From a virus: 64,000 nucleotides of DNA. The stretch covers positions 1 to 64,000 of the IMG/VR virus record IMGVR_UViG_3300003322_000266. The stretch is one strand, 5' to 3'. The position numbers and the translations under genes are program-made. Below, piece by piece: positions 49,226 through 57,114 of the stretch (positions within the stretch are counted from its first letter, which is position 1; each line of letters begins with the position of its first letter). The notes under the pieces were generated by a model that saw nothing but the letters and a program-made list of their open reading frames with translations, was not told the DNA's origin and searched no databases.

Positions 49226-49900
49226 ATGAGAACGCAAGAGCAATGGATCAAGATTCTGACCGGCTGTGGCGTCGAGGCCTCGCATGCACAGCAGTGGGCG
49301 CCTATCTTCGTCCCACATCTCGACGACGAGACCTTCGACGGCGGAGACCTGGAGCTGACGCAGTTCCTGGCTCAGTGCCTACACGAGTCGAACCTGCTGT
49401 CCGAGACCAGCGAGAACCTGAACTACAGGGCCGACAAGCTGCAAGCCGTCTTCGGATCGAAGCGCATCACTGCCGAGCAGGCACAAGCCTACGGTCGGAT
49501 CGACGGCAAGCAGGCCGCGAACCAGGAACAGATCGCCAACATCGTGTACGGCGGACCCTGGGGTGTCACCAACCTAGGCAACACGCGGCCTGGTGACGGC
49601 TGGGCCTTCCGTGGTTCTGGTCTCATCGAGATCACGGGCGCTGCGAACTTCAAGCTCGCGACCAAGCGCACCGACATCGACTTCTACTCGAATCCGGAGC
49701 TGATGAGGCAGGTCGGTTGGCCTGCACTCTACGCTTCGATCGAGTGGTGGAAAGAGCACGTGACGACGAAGATGCTCACCGATCCCGTTGCACTCCGGCA
49801 CTGCATCAACGGCGGAGAGCTCGGTCTGCAAGACTGCATCCAACTCGCCAACAAACTCACTTCCCTCATGGCGGCCGAACCGGATCACGCGGCCACCTAA
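49226..49900 (+). CDS. Endolysin, glycoside hydrolase family 19 type
   Basis: The 224 residues follow the phage GH19 lysozyme-like pattern: FLAQCLHESNLLSETSENLNY with the likely catalytic Glu in HES near residue 54, then GDGWAFRGSGLIEITGAANF in the middle, and a Trp-rich helix. No signal peptide or cell-wall-binding domain is present, so it needs a holin or another export route. It cleaves the glycan strands of peptidoglycan. It ends the lysis group, followed by another fibre gene. Confidence 0.92.
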   Translation: MRTQEQWIKILTGCGVEASHAQQWAPIFVPHLDDETFDGGDLELTQFLAQCLHESNLLSETSENLNYRADKLQAVFGSKRITAEQAQAYGRIDGKQAANQEQIANIVYGGPWGVTNLGNTRPGDGWAFRGSGLIEITGAANFKLATKRTDIDFYSNPELMRQVGWPALYASIEWWKEHVTTKMLTDPVALRHCINGGELGLQDCIQLANKLTSLMAAEPDHAAT

Positions 49901-49938
49901 TTTCATCTGCGACCTCTTCAACGCACTAGGAGATCATC

Positions 49939-50517
49939 TTGTCGAACCCGACCATCCTTTTCTACACGCCTGCCCAGGTCTACTACAACGGTGTCTCCGG
50001 CGGCGCCGTGGCCACGTCGATTCCCTGGGTCAACAACTTCCAGGATCGCCCGCAAGGCGCTTCGATCGTGGTCCTGAACACGCAGCTGGGCGTCGATGCC
50101 CCTGGTCTCTACGCCCACATGGTCGACGCCCTCAACGGCGGCAAGACCTGGAAGCTGCTGATGACCATGGCGCAACTGACGGCCGCCCTGGCCGTGGCCT
50201 CGACTTTCCAGGTCATCCTCAACGCGAACGCCACCGTGACCTTCGCGTCGCCGAACGTCGTGTACGCCAACGGCCAAGTCGTGTCCGGCGGCGCCACCAC
50301 GACCTCGACGACCGTCGGCTACGTCGTGACCACGCCTCCGATGGTCCAAGGCGGTGTCTTCACGTTCTCGACCCTGCCCGCGGCCGCGACGGCTGGCGCC
50401 GGTGCTCGTTCGTTCATCACGGACTGCAACTCCACGACCTTCGGTGCTTCGGCGGCCGGCGGCGGCGCCAACAAGGTTCCCGTCTACTCGGACGGCGCGG
50501 CCTGGAAGATCGGCTAA
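49939..50517 (+). CDS. Short fibre with type-A anchor domain (192 aa)
   Basis: The start is TTG at 49939 preceded by AGGAG at 6 nt, as an in-frame ATG is missing. Residues 4-135 match the N-terminal domain of the fibres at 28197 and 44180 (LFYTPAQVYYNGVSGGAVAT, IPWV; GLYAHMVDALNGGKTWKLLM). The remaining 55 residues form a short end, so this may be a minimal fibre, cap or a decoy for the same docking site. It lies just before the terminator at 50585-50620. Confidence 0.78.
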   Translation: MSNPTILFYTPAQVYYNGVSGGAVATSIPWVNNFQDRPQGASIVVLNTQLGVDAPGLYAHMVDALNGGKTWKLLMTMAQLTAALAVASTFQVILNANATVTFASPNVVYANGQVVSGGATTTSTTVGYVVTTPPMVQGGVFTFSTLPAAATAGAGARSFITDCNSTTFGASAAGGGANKVPVYSDGAAWKIG

Positions 50518-50584
50518 AAGAGCCGGAAAACGAGGTCACTTTTCGTGCATGAGTCCTGACTCAGAAACGATAATTTAGACCTGA

Positions 50585-50620
50585 AAAAGGCCGCCCAGGA
50601 GTGCCCTGTGGCGGCCTTTT
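50585..50620. terminator. Bidirectional terminator between fibre block and baseplate block
   Basis: A perfect 11-bp stem (50585-50595 with 50610-50620) starts with AAAA and ends with TTTT; an extra CAGG/CCTG pairing extends it. It reads as a Rho-independent terminator on both strands, at the junction of convergent genes. Confidence 0.9.
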
Positions 50621-50631
50621 CTTTGCCCTTT

Positions 50632-50868
50632 TCAGGAGCTGAACGACCCCGATTTGGCGTCTACAGGTCCTTTTGGTTTGTTCGCGATTAGCTTAGCATC
50701 GAGTGCAAGACCGTAGTAGGCCGTGAGGACCTTACCACACTTGCGACACGGCGCTTCAACCAGATAGTGCTCACCGGTCAAAAAGGTCTGTCGCTTGATG
50801 TCGTCAATGTAGACCTCATGACTGCATAGTCGCTGACGAAAGAAACGAAGCATAGGTTCAATGCTCAC
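50632..50868 (-). CDS. Small zinc-ribbon-like protein (78 aa)
   Basis: The GTG at 50868 overlaps the exonuclease stop. An internal Met (MLRFF) is an alternative. It contains CSHE and CRKCGKVL, a plausible four-ligand zinc site, and a Lys/Ser-rich tail. It is the last gene of the right-hand minus block. Function is unknown. Confidence 0.68.
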   Translation of the reverse strand: MSIEPMLRFFRQRLCSHEVYIDDIKRQTFLTGEHYLVEAPCRKCGKVLTAYYGLALDAKLIANKPKGPVDAKSGSFSS

Positions 50869-51686
50869 TTGAACAGTCCTTTCGTCTTCGAGTTCGCGAC
50901 GTTGCGGAACTCGTGGTACGCCTTCGTGAAGTCTGGGTCAGAACTCCACTTGACGTCGGGCACGGGTCCGAGGTCGATGTCGGACACGAGCTTCACGAGC
51001 TTGCGGTTCAGTCGCACTGCATCGACATTCTGCGTCAGCCACTTTCGGAACTTCGGATCAGCCTTGGCCCACATGCGGATCGAGTCGTGAGCAAGAAGTC
51101 CGGCCTTCACCTTGTCCTTGTTCATCAAGTTCGGCACATGGTCGATGTTGTCACCGATCAGCGTCTGGTAGTCCAGCCATTGATCAGGACTGAGACCGAA
51201 CTTGGTGATCACGTCTTCGGCTCTGGTCTTCACCGGCTCTGGCTTGGCGCTCGAGTCGTAGAGGAACATGCCCGACCTCAGGTACTGATTGGCATCCTTG
51301 TCCTTGGTACCGATCACGATGTCAGACTCGATGCTGGCCAGAGAGCACAGTATGTCGTCGGCCTCGTAGATCGACTTCTGGATCACGTGAAAGCCAGCGG
51401 ACCCCAAATAGTCCTTGATGAACTGCAGGTGCGCGTAGACGTCAGCCGACCCGTCCTTGTCCTTCGTGCGGTTGCCCTTGTAGTCCGAGTACAGCTTGTA
51501 TCTGAATATCTTCGAGCCGTCGAAGGCAACAGCCACGCGTTTGGCCTTGACCATGGCTGCATCCTTGCTCACCATGGCCAGGAACCTCGACGCCTGGCTC
51601 AGCTGCTCGTCCTTCGACTCGAAGACCTGCGTGTGGATCACACGATGCAGGTACCAGTTGCCGTCAGCAGCGAAGACGCGACTCAC
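50865..51686 (-). CDS. 5'-3' exonuclease / flap endonuclease (T4 RNase H / T5 D15 type)
   Basis: The FEN motifs are present: an N-terminal Asp in VFAADGNWYLHR, VAVAFDGSKIFRYKLYSDYKGNR near residues 57-80, YEADDILCSLAS near 120-131, and VIGTKDKDANQYL then LIGDNIDHVPN with the H3TH region. The length of 273 aa fits phage 5'-3' exonucleases. The GTG at 51686 overlaps the upstream stop; the longer frame further up lies in the glycosyltransferase-like gene and is a shadow. It would remove Okazaki RNA primers. It sits far from the other replication genes, in the virion block. Confidence 0.9.
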   Translation of the reverse strand: MSRVFAADGNWYLHRVIHTQVFESKDEQLSQASRFLAMVSKDAAMVKAKRVAVAFDGSKIFRYKLYSDYKGNRTKDKDGSADVYAHLQFIKDYLGSAGFHVIQKSIYEADDILCSLASIESDIVIGTKDKDANQYLRSGMFLYDSSAKPEPVKTRAEDVITKFGLSPDQWLDYQTLIGDNIDHVPNLMNKDKVKAGLLAHDSIRMWAKADPKFRKWLTQNVDAVRLNRKLVKLVSDIDLGPVPDVKWSSDPDFTKAYHEFRNVANSKTKGLFK

Positions 51687-52813
51687 TGCAGCACCCGTTT
51701 GGTGAACAGGTTCTCGATCAGCCTTCCGTACTCTGGGGCCACGACCTTGGGATGCAGCTGCGACAGGAAGTTGTAGCTCGCCTTGCCGTACATCTCTCGG
51801 GTCTCTAGGTCGTCGTGCTTTCGGAGCACGTTCCACAGCAGGTTCGCACCCTCGTGGATGTTGAAGTCCGGATAGTAGTAGCCGGCCTTCAGGAACTGAC
51901 TGTTGTGCAGCAGCGGCCAGCCGCCGTACAAAGCCTCGTACCAGTTGTAGTTCAGGCCGTTCTCGAACGTGTGCGAGACCACGCAGTCGATGTCCTGGAA
52001 TGCAGCCCAGGCAGGAACACGGGGTCGCAGCGTCGTCCGGTCCTTGATCGCCCAGCACTTGTCGAGCATCGACGTGAAGGTTGGATCGTCGCCGAGGTGA
52101 TAGGCTGAGTAGAGGTGAAGCTCCGAGATCACGGGACCCTGCTCGGGTTCGAGTCGATTGCACCTCTCGGCGATCAACAACGGGATGTGCGGAGTCTTGA
52201 CGACCGAGACAGAGGGCTCGAAGACACCGACCTTCTTCCGTGCACGACCCGCTACGTAGCACCAATCCGGCGGCGCTTGATCTCGAATGAAGGTCGGCTC
52301 CCAAACAACTGGAGCCAGTTCGATCGGACACCTGTAGGCAGCCGCGAAGTAGCTGAGATTTGTGTCCGCGATGTGAGCTTGAAGCCAGACTGCGTCGTAG
52401 GCACTGTTCGGAATGTCAGCACCGGAGACACTGACCTGTCCCGTCAACGTCTCCAGGTTGGTCATCATCTGGTTGCCCGGCATGTAGAGCACGACCTTGC
52501 CGCCCTTGACGTGATGAGCCGCTGCAGCGCTCGGACTCAGCCGCGTGCAGACCTCGATGATGACGTCACAGTAGCCGGGACCTTCACCCGTCCACTCGAG
52601 GTCCAGCTTCTTGGCCAGGGAGTAGGAGCCGAGCACTCGAGGCGCGACATTCGGGAGATTCTTGAGACTGCGATACAGGAACACCGCATTCTGGAACAGG
52701 CCGTTGCTCCACACTGCCTGCTCGTCGTTGGCATGAGTCGGGATCGTGATGCCGACACGGATCTTGCGGGTCGTTGGTCCCTGCTTCGGCACTGACTTGC
52801 TCTTCTTGCTCAC
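51683..52813 (-). CDS. DUF2827 glycosyltransferase-like protein, copy 2
   Basis: After a basic N-terminus, RVGITIPTHANDEQAVWSNG starts the DUF2827 pattern, with conserved NAVFLYRSL, a central ELAPVVWEPTF and a C-terminal NGLNYNWYEALYGGWPLLHNS, and GYYYPDFN close to the end. This is the two-domain GT-B-like arrangement of DUF2827 (about 370-380 aa). The GTG at 52813 overlaps the stop of copy 1 (GTGA), so the two are translated together. DUF2827 proteins are thought to transfer sugars, but the donor and acceptor are unknown. Candidates are DNA, virion protein or host surface. Confidence 0.82.
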   Translation of the reverse strand: MSKKSKSVPKQGPTTRKIRVGITIPTHANDEQAVWSNGLFQNAVFLYRSLKNLPNVAPRVLGSYSLAKKLDLEWTGEGPGYCDVIIEVCTRLSPSAAAAHHVKGGKVVLYMPGNQMMTNLETLTGQVSVSGADIPNSAYDAVWLQAHIADTNLSYFAAAYRCPIELAPVVWEPTFIRDQAPPDWCYVAGRARKKVGVFEPSVSVVKTPHIPLLIAERCNRLEPEQGPVISELHLYSAYHLGDDPTFTSMLDKCWAIKDRTTLRPRVPAWAAFQDIDCVVSHTFENGLNYNWYEALYGGWPLLHNSQFLKAGYYYPDFNIHEGANLLWNVLRKHDDLETREMYGKASYNFLSQLHPKVVAPEYGRLIENLFTKRVLQ

Positions 52814-53922
52814 AGCAGCTCCTCGTAGAACTTGTAGTCTTGCAGCATCGGCAGCACCGACGCGAACTTCTGGCGCTCGGCCTTCGGATCGTGGCTCTCC
52901 ATCGCCTTGAGGATCTGCAGACCACACGCACCCATGTCGTACCGGGGATAGTAGTAGCCCAGGCCTTCGAGTCGACGCGAGCAATGAACCAGAGGCCAGC
53001 CGCCGTACAGGGCCTCGAACCACAGGTAGGTCAGGCTGTTCTCGATGTCGTGCGTGACCAGCATGTCGACCTCGGACTTGAGCAGCCATGCAGCGGGCTG
53101 ACGATCTCGGAGCTGGATCTCGGTCGGATTGTTGAGCCGACCGCGCGGCGATTTCGGATCGTAGAAGCCGAGCCTGTAGATCAGCTGCTGGAAGTGCTCG
53201 TTGCTCCTCAACTTCTCGGCATTGGTGCAGACGACACGCCCGACCTGATGCTCCTTCTGGTTCACCATCGCGTTGTAGACGCCGATGAGAGGGAACTCCG
53301 TGGTACGCGTCACCGTGTTGTTGGGCTCGAAGATGCCGATCGACCAGCCGGTGATTCCGGTCTCCGGATTCGGAGGCACGCCCTCGAATGCGAAAGGCGG
53401 ATGGCCTTCCTTGACACCGGGCATGAACATCGGATACCAGACGAGTGGCACGATCTTGACCGGCCGCTCATACATGACTTCGACCCACGACTGATAGGCC
53501 GGTGCGTAGATGGCAGGCATCCAAATCGCATCGTAGTCGTCAAAGACGTCATCGAAGGTCTCGGCGCCGGCCTTGTTGGGCCCGATCACGGCCTCCATGG
53601 TTGTGAACGCGAACTGGCCGCCGATGTAGCGCACGGTCGGAACCGAGCTGTACTGGATACGCTCGCCTCGACTGAGCCGACGACTGACCACGATGATCAA
53701 GTCCAGCTCGGTGGCTCCAGACATGATGTCGGTCATGGGGACGCCGTAGGGACTCAAGTCCTGAGTTGGCGAAGGGCCATCGTGCCCGGTGAGCAGGATG
53801 GCCCTGTGTCCGTTGTCGGTGAAGAGCTTGTGGTAGAAGAAAGCGGCCTGACGCAGCCCGTTCGAGAGCAAGCCGAAGCCACCGTCCTCATCGACAGTGC
53901 AAGTGATACCGATCTTCATCAT
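52810..53922 (-). CDS. DUF2827 glycosyltransferase-like protein, copy 1
   Basis: This 370-aa paralog has the same architecture: MKIGITCTVDEDGGFGLLSN, NGLRQAAFFYHKLF, PVKIVPLVWYPMF, SIGIFEPNN, and the end ENSLTYLWFEALYGGWPLVH followed by GLGYYYPRYD. Shared motifs with copy 2 are clear, but overall sequence has diverged. The ATG lies 6 nt after AGGA. A CACCACACG motif in its leader recalls the clamp and clamp-loader leaders. Possible partners are sugar nucleotides from the host. Confidence 0.82.
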   Translation of the reverse strand: MMKIGITCTVDEDGGFGLLSNGLRQAAFFYHKLFTDNGHRAILLTGHDGPSPTQDLSPYGVPMTDIMSGATELDLIIVVSRRLSRGERIQYSSVPTVRYIGGQFAFTTMEAVIGPNKAGAETFDDVFDDYDAIWMPAIYAPAYQSWVEVMYERPVKIVPLVWYPMFMPGVKEGHPPFAFEGVPPNPETGITGWSIGIFEPNNTVTRTTEFPLIGVYNAMVNQKEHQVGRVVCTNAEKLRSNEHFQQLIYRLGFYDPKSPRGRLNNPTEIQLRDRQPAAWLLKSEVDMLVTHDIENSLTYLWFEALYGGWPLVHCSRRLEGLGYYYPRYDMGACGLQILKAMESHDPKAERQKFASVLPMLQDYKFYEELL

Positions 53923-53955
53923 TTTGCTTCCTACGTGTGGTGATCGAATCTAGTT

Positions 53956-54273
53956 CTAGTGGAGGTTCGGGAAGATGTCTCCGCTCGGATCGAGAGGGAA
54001 GATCATCAACACCGGCGTGTGCATGAACTCGGGATTGTTGGTCTCGACGCCATCCACACCGTCGATGAATGCGGCCCGCATCGGCACCGCGGTCTTCATC
54101 GACTTGAGTTCGTTGTTGACCCGGAGCAGCAGGTCTGCACAGGAGGTGGCCTCAAATCGAAACTCGGCGCGGATGCGATCGAGTAGCTTTGAGAGGACGC
54201 GGCCTTCAGTGCAGACTGCCGCAGTGGGTGAGGCGGAGATGTGGAGCTCGAAGTCAGTAGGTTTGATCTTCAT
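53956..54273 (-). CDS. Unknown 105-aa protein
   Basis: I use the ATG at 54273 (AGGA site), as the longer frame upstream is an Arg/Ser-rich shadow. The protein is alpha/beta, with helices LSKLLDRIRAEFRFEA and a C-terminal hydrophobic strand (PVLMIFPLD). It lies between a virion-like gene and the glycosyltransferase pair. No family. Confidence 0.68.
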   Translation of the reverse strand: MKIKPTDFELHISASPTAAVCTEGRVLSKLLDRIRAEFRFEATSCADLLLRVNNELKSMKTAVPMRAAFIDGVDGVETNNPEFMHTPVLMIFPLDPSGDIFPNLH

Positions 54274-54301
54274 GATCGTCCTGATGCCGCCTCTGTGGGC
54301 G

Positions 54302-54661
54302 CTAGGGAACGAGGTAGTCGATGGCGAGATTGACGACCGACGACCCCGCGTTGTGAAACGTGGTGGCGCTAGAGGTCTGCACATCGAGGACCATGAGAGC
54401 CTGCATGGGGAGTGCGAGGCTATTTACAGTCACGGTCAGAGGACCGTCCGAGACTGCTACCATGGCCTTGATGTTCTCGCTGATCGTGAACGTGCCGCCT
54501 GGTTGAAGGACGGCGAACCTGTCGTTGACCGCCGTGCCGATCCAGAGTCCGACGTTGCGGCCGAGGCTGCGACGGATCTGGTTCATGCCCAGGAAGGTCT
54601 CGAGTTCGACGGTCAGGCTTGCTTGCGGCTGTACCGCGGGGTCTGGGAGAACGGGTTGCAT
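54302..54661 (-). CDS. Probable small virion protein (119 aa)
   Basis: A beta-rich, Val/Thr/Ala-rich protein with low charge (TVNSLALPMQALMVLDVQTS; HNAGSSVVNLAIDYLV), typical of small structural or fibre-associated phage proteins. It follows the zinc-ribbon gene and precedes an unknown gene in the virion block. Role is inferred from composition and neighbours. Confidence 0.65.
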   Translation of the reverse strand: MQPVLPDPAVQPQASLTVELETFLGMNQIRRSLGRNVGLWIGTAVNDRFAVLQPGGTFTISENIKAMVAVSDGPLTVTVNSLALPMQALMVLDVQTSSATTFHNAGSSVVNLAIDYLVP

Positions 54662-54671
54662 GCTGTGTCCT

Positions 54672-54917
54672 TCAGTATTGGCCAGGGCCGGAGATCATGC
54701 GGCTGGTCTTGCGCTTGATCAGTTCTTCGCGTTCGTAGTCTTCCTTGCAATCGTCGTCGCAGTAGAGCCGCAACGGCTTGTCCCCTTCTGGCAAGATCCG
54801 TGCCTTGCAGTACAGGCATTGACCTCGCGCCACTTCCTCTTTGGGTCGACTCCGATGCAGCTTCAACTTCTCTTCGGTGAAGTCGTTGCTGCTCGTGATG
54901 TCTACGCTATCAGCCAT
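54672..54917 (-). CDS. Small zinc-ribbon protein (81 aa)
   Basis: The ATG at 54917 lies 7 nt after GAGGA. The C-terminal half has CLYCKARILPEGDKPLRLYC and DDDC, the treble-clef/zinc-ribbon pattern CxxC...YCxxxC seen in DUF2116-like and MYM-like domains. A highly charged basic region flanks it. It is one of several small zinc proteins in the window; function is unknown. Confidence 0.68.
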   Translation of the reverse strand: MADSVDITSSNDFTEEKLKLHRSRPKEEVARGQCLYCKARILPEGDKPLRLYCDDDCKEDYEREELIKRKTSRMISGPGQY

Positions 54918-54925
54918 GTGAGTCC

Positions 54926-55570
54926 TCAGGTGTTGTCGAGATCGAGACCGATGCTGAACGTCGCCATGACGACGTTGTCGCTTATGCGTCGGATCTGAAC
55001 CGAGAATACGACCGACACTGCCTTGTTGGAACCTGCGGTCGCATCGAACGCGCCCCATGAGGTGGAGCCGATCGCATTCGGACTGAACGAACCCGTGTTG
55101 ATCAGTACGTTGATGTCGTTGACGTACAGGTAGTACGTCGTCGACCAGTCCGTGGCACCGCCATTCACAGAGTTCCAGGTCGAAGGACCCGAGTGCGTGT
55201 TGATGGTAGCGCCACCTCCACCGCCGTAGGTGATGGTACCGTCGGTGAGGATATTGACGTGACAGTTCGTTGTTCCGGTTGGGAAATTCGACTGCGCACT
55301 ACTGCAGCTTGCGCCACCGATGGTGATGGTTGAGGATACCGAACTGGTTCCGTAGAAGTGTGAGGCTTCGAGGATGCCAGAGGTCGGGATCTGAATCGGG
55401 CCTGGGTCTGGGGTCGCAGGCGCCGTCTGGTACGAGCCCGTGCCTGCTTCCGTCAGGTTGTCCACGTGACCGCCACCCCGATACAGGCTGCTGAAGTTGA
55501 AGGGTGGACTGAGTCCGAACTCGGTCCCGATCTGCTGAAGAGTCAGCGTACCGGATGAAGGGAGAGTCAT
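54926..55570 (-). CDS. Virion fibre-type protein (214 aa)
   Basis: The N-terminus (MTLPSSGTLTLQQIGTEFGL, then SSLYRGGGHV) is the common start of phage tail and fibre proteins of the LPSSG-type. The rest is Gly/Ser/Thr-rich beta sequence (TITYGGGGGATINTHSG; STTYYLYVNDINVLINTG). No cysteine cluster of note. It follows the S74 fibre with a good ribosome binding site. Probably an adhesin or fibre tip. Confidence 0.75.
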   Translation of the reverse strand: MTLPSSGTLTLQQIGTEFGLSPPFNFSSLYRGGGHVDNLTEAGTGSYQTAPATPDPGPIQIPTSGILEASHFYGTSSVSSTITIGGASCSSAQSNFPTGTTNCHVNILTDGTITYGGGGGATINTHSGPSTWNSVNGGATDWSTTYYLYVNDINVLINTGSFSPNAIGSTSWGAFDATAGSNKAVSVVFSVQIRRISDNVVMATFSIGLDLDNT

Positions 55571-55582
55571 GGTCGTCGCTCC

Positions 55583-56569
55583 TTAGGCCTCGATACCCAC
55601 CTTGGTCTCGAGCTCGTGCAGGCGTTGGACGATGCGCTGGATCGCCGGCGGGAGCAGCGCGCCCATCGTCTGGCCGTAGGAGACTGCGAGCTTGCCGGTC
55701 TTGGTATCGACCTGCACACCTTCGGGGAACAGGCCTTGAAGGCGCTGTGCCGAGATGCCCGGATGACGGATGCCCGGGAACTCTTCGAGCTCGTAGGTCA
55801 GGCCATCGAGGCCGAGCAGGACTTCCAGTGCTTGTTGGCCCTTGATGCGCTCCACGTTCTTCTTGTAGTTCATGTCGGACGTGATCGCCACGTTGGAACA
55901 CGTGATGACGCCCGAGCCGCTGATGTCGGCCAGGTGAGTCGTACCGTCCGCAGCGTAGAACGTGTGAGTCGTACCTGCGTAGGTGGCACCGCTGGTCGTC
56001 GCCACACCCTTCGCGGAGTTGACGTTGAAGTTCGACGGGTTCCAGACCTGCGAGTTGACACCACCGTCGGTCGTACCCCAGAGCGCGGGCGGCTGGCCCG
56101 AGTTCATGGTGTAGACGAAGTTCGAAGTGCCGCCCCCACCTCCGCCGCCACCGCCGGTCACGATCTCGATGATGCCGCCGGCTTGACCCAGACGCAGGTA
56201 GCACTGGAACGTGAAAGTCGAGGTCACGTTCGAGCCCAGCGAGCTGTACTTGTGTTCCAGCTGTGGAAGGGCCAGGAGCGCGAACAGGGCGCCGCCGTCT
56301 GTGTAGATGCCGACCTCGCCGAAGTCGAAGGGTCCGGCTGCAGGTGCCATCGTACACGTGACGATCAGAGAGCCGTCACTCGCGGTGCTGAAACTCGTGA
56401 TGTTGTCGGTGTACAGAGTCGAACCGTGCAGCCCCGTGTCAGTCTTGGTCGGCGTATAGCCGTAGGCCGAACCGACCTTGAAGGTTGTCAGTTTGACGGC
56501 GATACCCGAGTGAGCCGCATCGGTACTGTCGTCGAGGCCGACCTGGGTTACGATGAAGACGTCGGTCAT
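55583..56569 (-). CDS. Tail fibre with type-B anchor and C-terminal S74 intramolecular chaperone
   Basis: Residues 1-130 form the DUF3751-like anchor (LTTFKVGSAYGYTPTKTD, PFDFGEVGIYTDGG), as in the proteins at 38564 and 38957. A glycine stretch (about 150-160) leads into a short beta region. The C-terminal ~110 residues are a peptidase S74 chaperone: TSDMNYKKNVERI with the Ser/Asp and Lys of the self-cleavage site, then PGISAQRLQGLFPEGV and a final coiled-coil helix (IQRIVQRLHELETKV). S74 domains trimerise the fibre and then cut themselves off. It overlaps its upstream gene by ATGA. Confidence 0.88.
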   Translation of the reverse strand: MTDVFIVTQVGLDDSTDAAHSGIAVKLTTFKVGSAYGYTPTKTDTGLHGSTLYTDNITSFSTASDGSLIVTCTMAPAAGPFDFGEVGIYTDGGALFALLALPQLEHKYSSLGSNVTSTFTFQCYLRLGQAGGIIEIVTGGGGGGGGGTSNFVYTMNSGQPPALWGTTDGGVNSQVWNPSNFNVNSAKGVATTSGATYAGTTHTFYAADGTTHLADISGSGVITCSNVAITSDMNYKKNVERIKGQQALEVLLGLDGLTYELEEFPGIRHPGISAQRLQGLFPEGVQVDTKTGKLAVSYGQTMGALLPPAIQRIVQRLHELETKVGIEA

Positions 56570-57105
56570 TGCTGAGCTCCATTCACGTTCGGACGATCGG
56601 GTTGGGCGGGCATGCCTTCACGGCTGACCGTGCCTGCTGGCTGAGCGATGACCCAAGCCCACACGGCGTCACGCCACTGGGCCAGGGCTCGACCTTCAGC
56701 CGCGAATTGCGGATTTGCCGACGTTGACCACGTGGTCGCGTTGTCGATGCCCTTGTCGTAGCCCCATTCGCGAGCCACGTAGTCGAGTGCGTTGTTGACT
56801 CGATCGTTCAGCAGCTTGGCTGCTTGTTCGTTGGTCAGGGGCGGCGCATCGACCCAGGCGGGATCGCCGTTCGCGTCGACTCCGAGAACCTTGGTCTTCG
56901 GGGGATTCGCGCTGAAGGTTGCGAACTGCTCGTCGGTCAGGAGCCTCACGTCCGAGGGCCAGCCGGTGCCGGCCACGTAGCGATCCTTCCACCGCAAGCG
57001 ATAGATCGCGAGCTTCGACGGCGACCAATACATCGGATCGCCGATGATGAGGTCGAGAGGTGTGTTCTGGTCTTGCACGACCGGCGTGTTGTCAGTGTCT
57101 GCCAT
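56566..57105 (-). CDS. Probable tail-fibre assembly chaperone (179 aa)
   Basis: The N-terminus (DPMYWSPSKLAIYR, VRLLTDEQFATF, WVDAPPLTNEQAAKLL) and the C-terminal helical AEGRALAQWRDAVWAWV follow the pattern of phage tail-fibre assembly proteins (DUF4376-like). It is encoded directly upstream of, and overlaps, the S74 fibre gene, the usual arrangement. It would help folding or attachment and is probably not in the mature virion. Confidence 0.75.
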   Translation of the reverse strand: MADTDNTPVVQDQNTPLDLIIGDPMYWSPSKLAIYRLRWKDRYVAGTGWPSDVRLLTDEQFATFSANPPKTKVLGVDANGDPAWVDAPPLTNEQAAKLLNDRVNNALDYVAREWGYDKGIDNATTWSTSANPQFAAEGRALAQWRDAVWAWVIAQPAGTVSREGMPAQPDRPNVNGAQQ

Positions 57106-57114
57106 CTTGATTCC

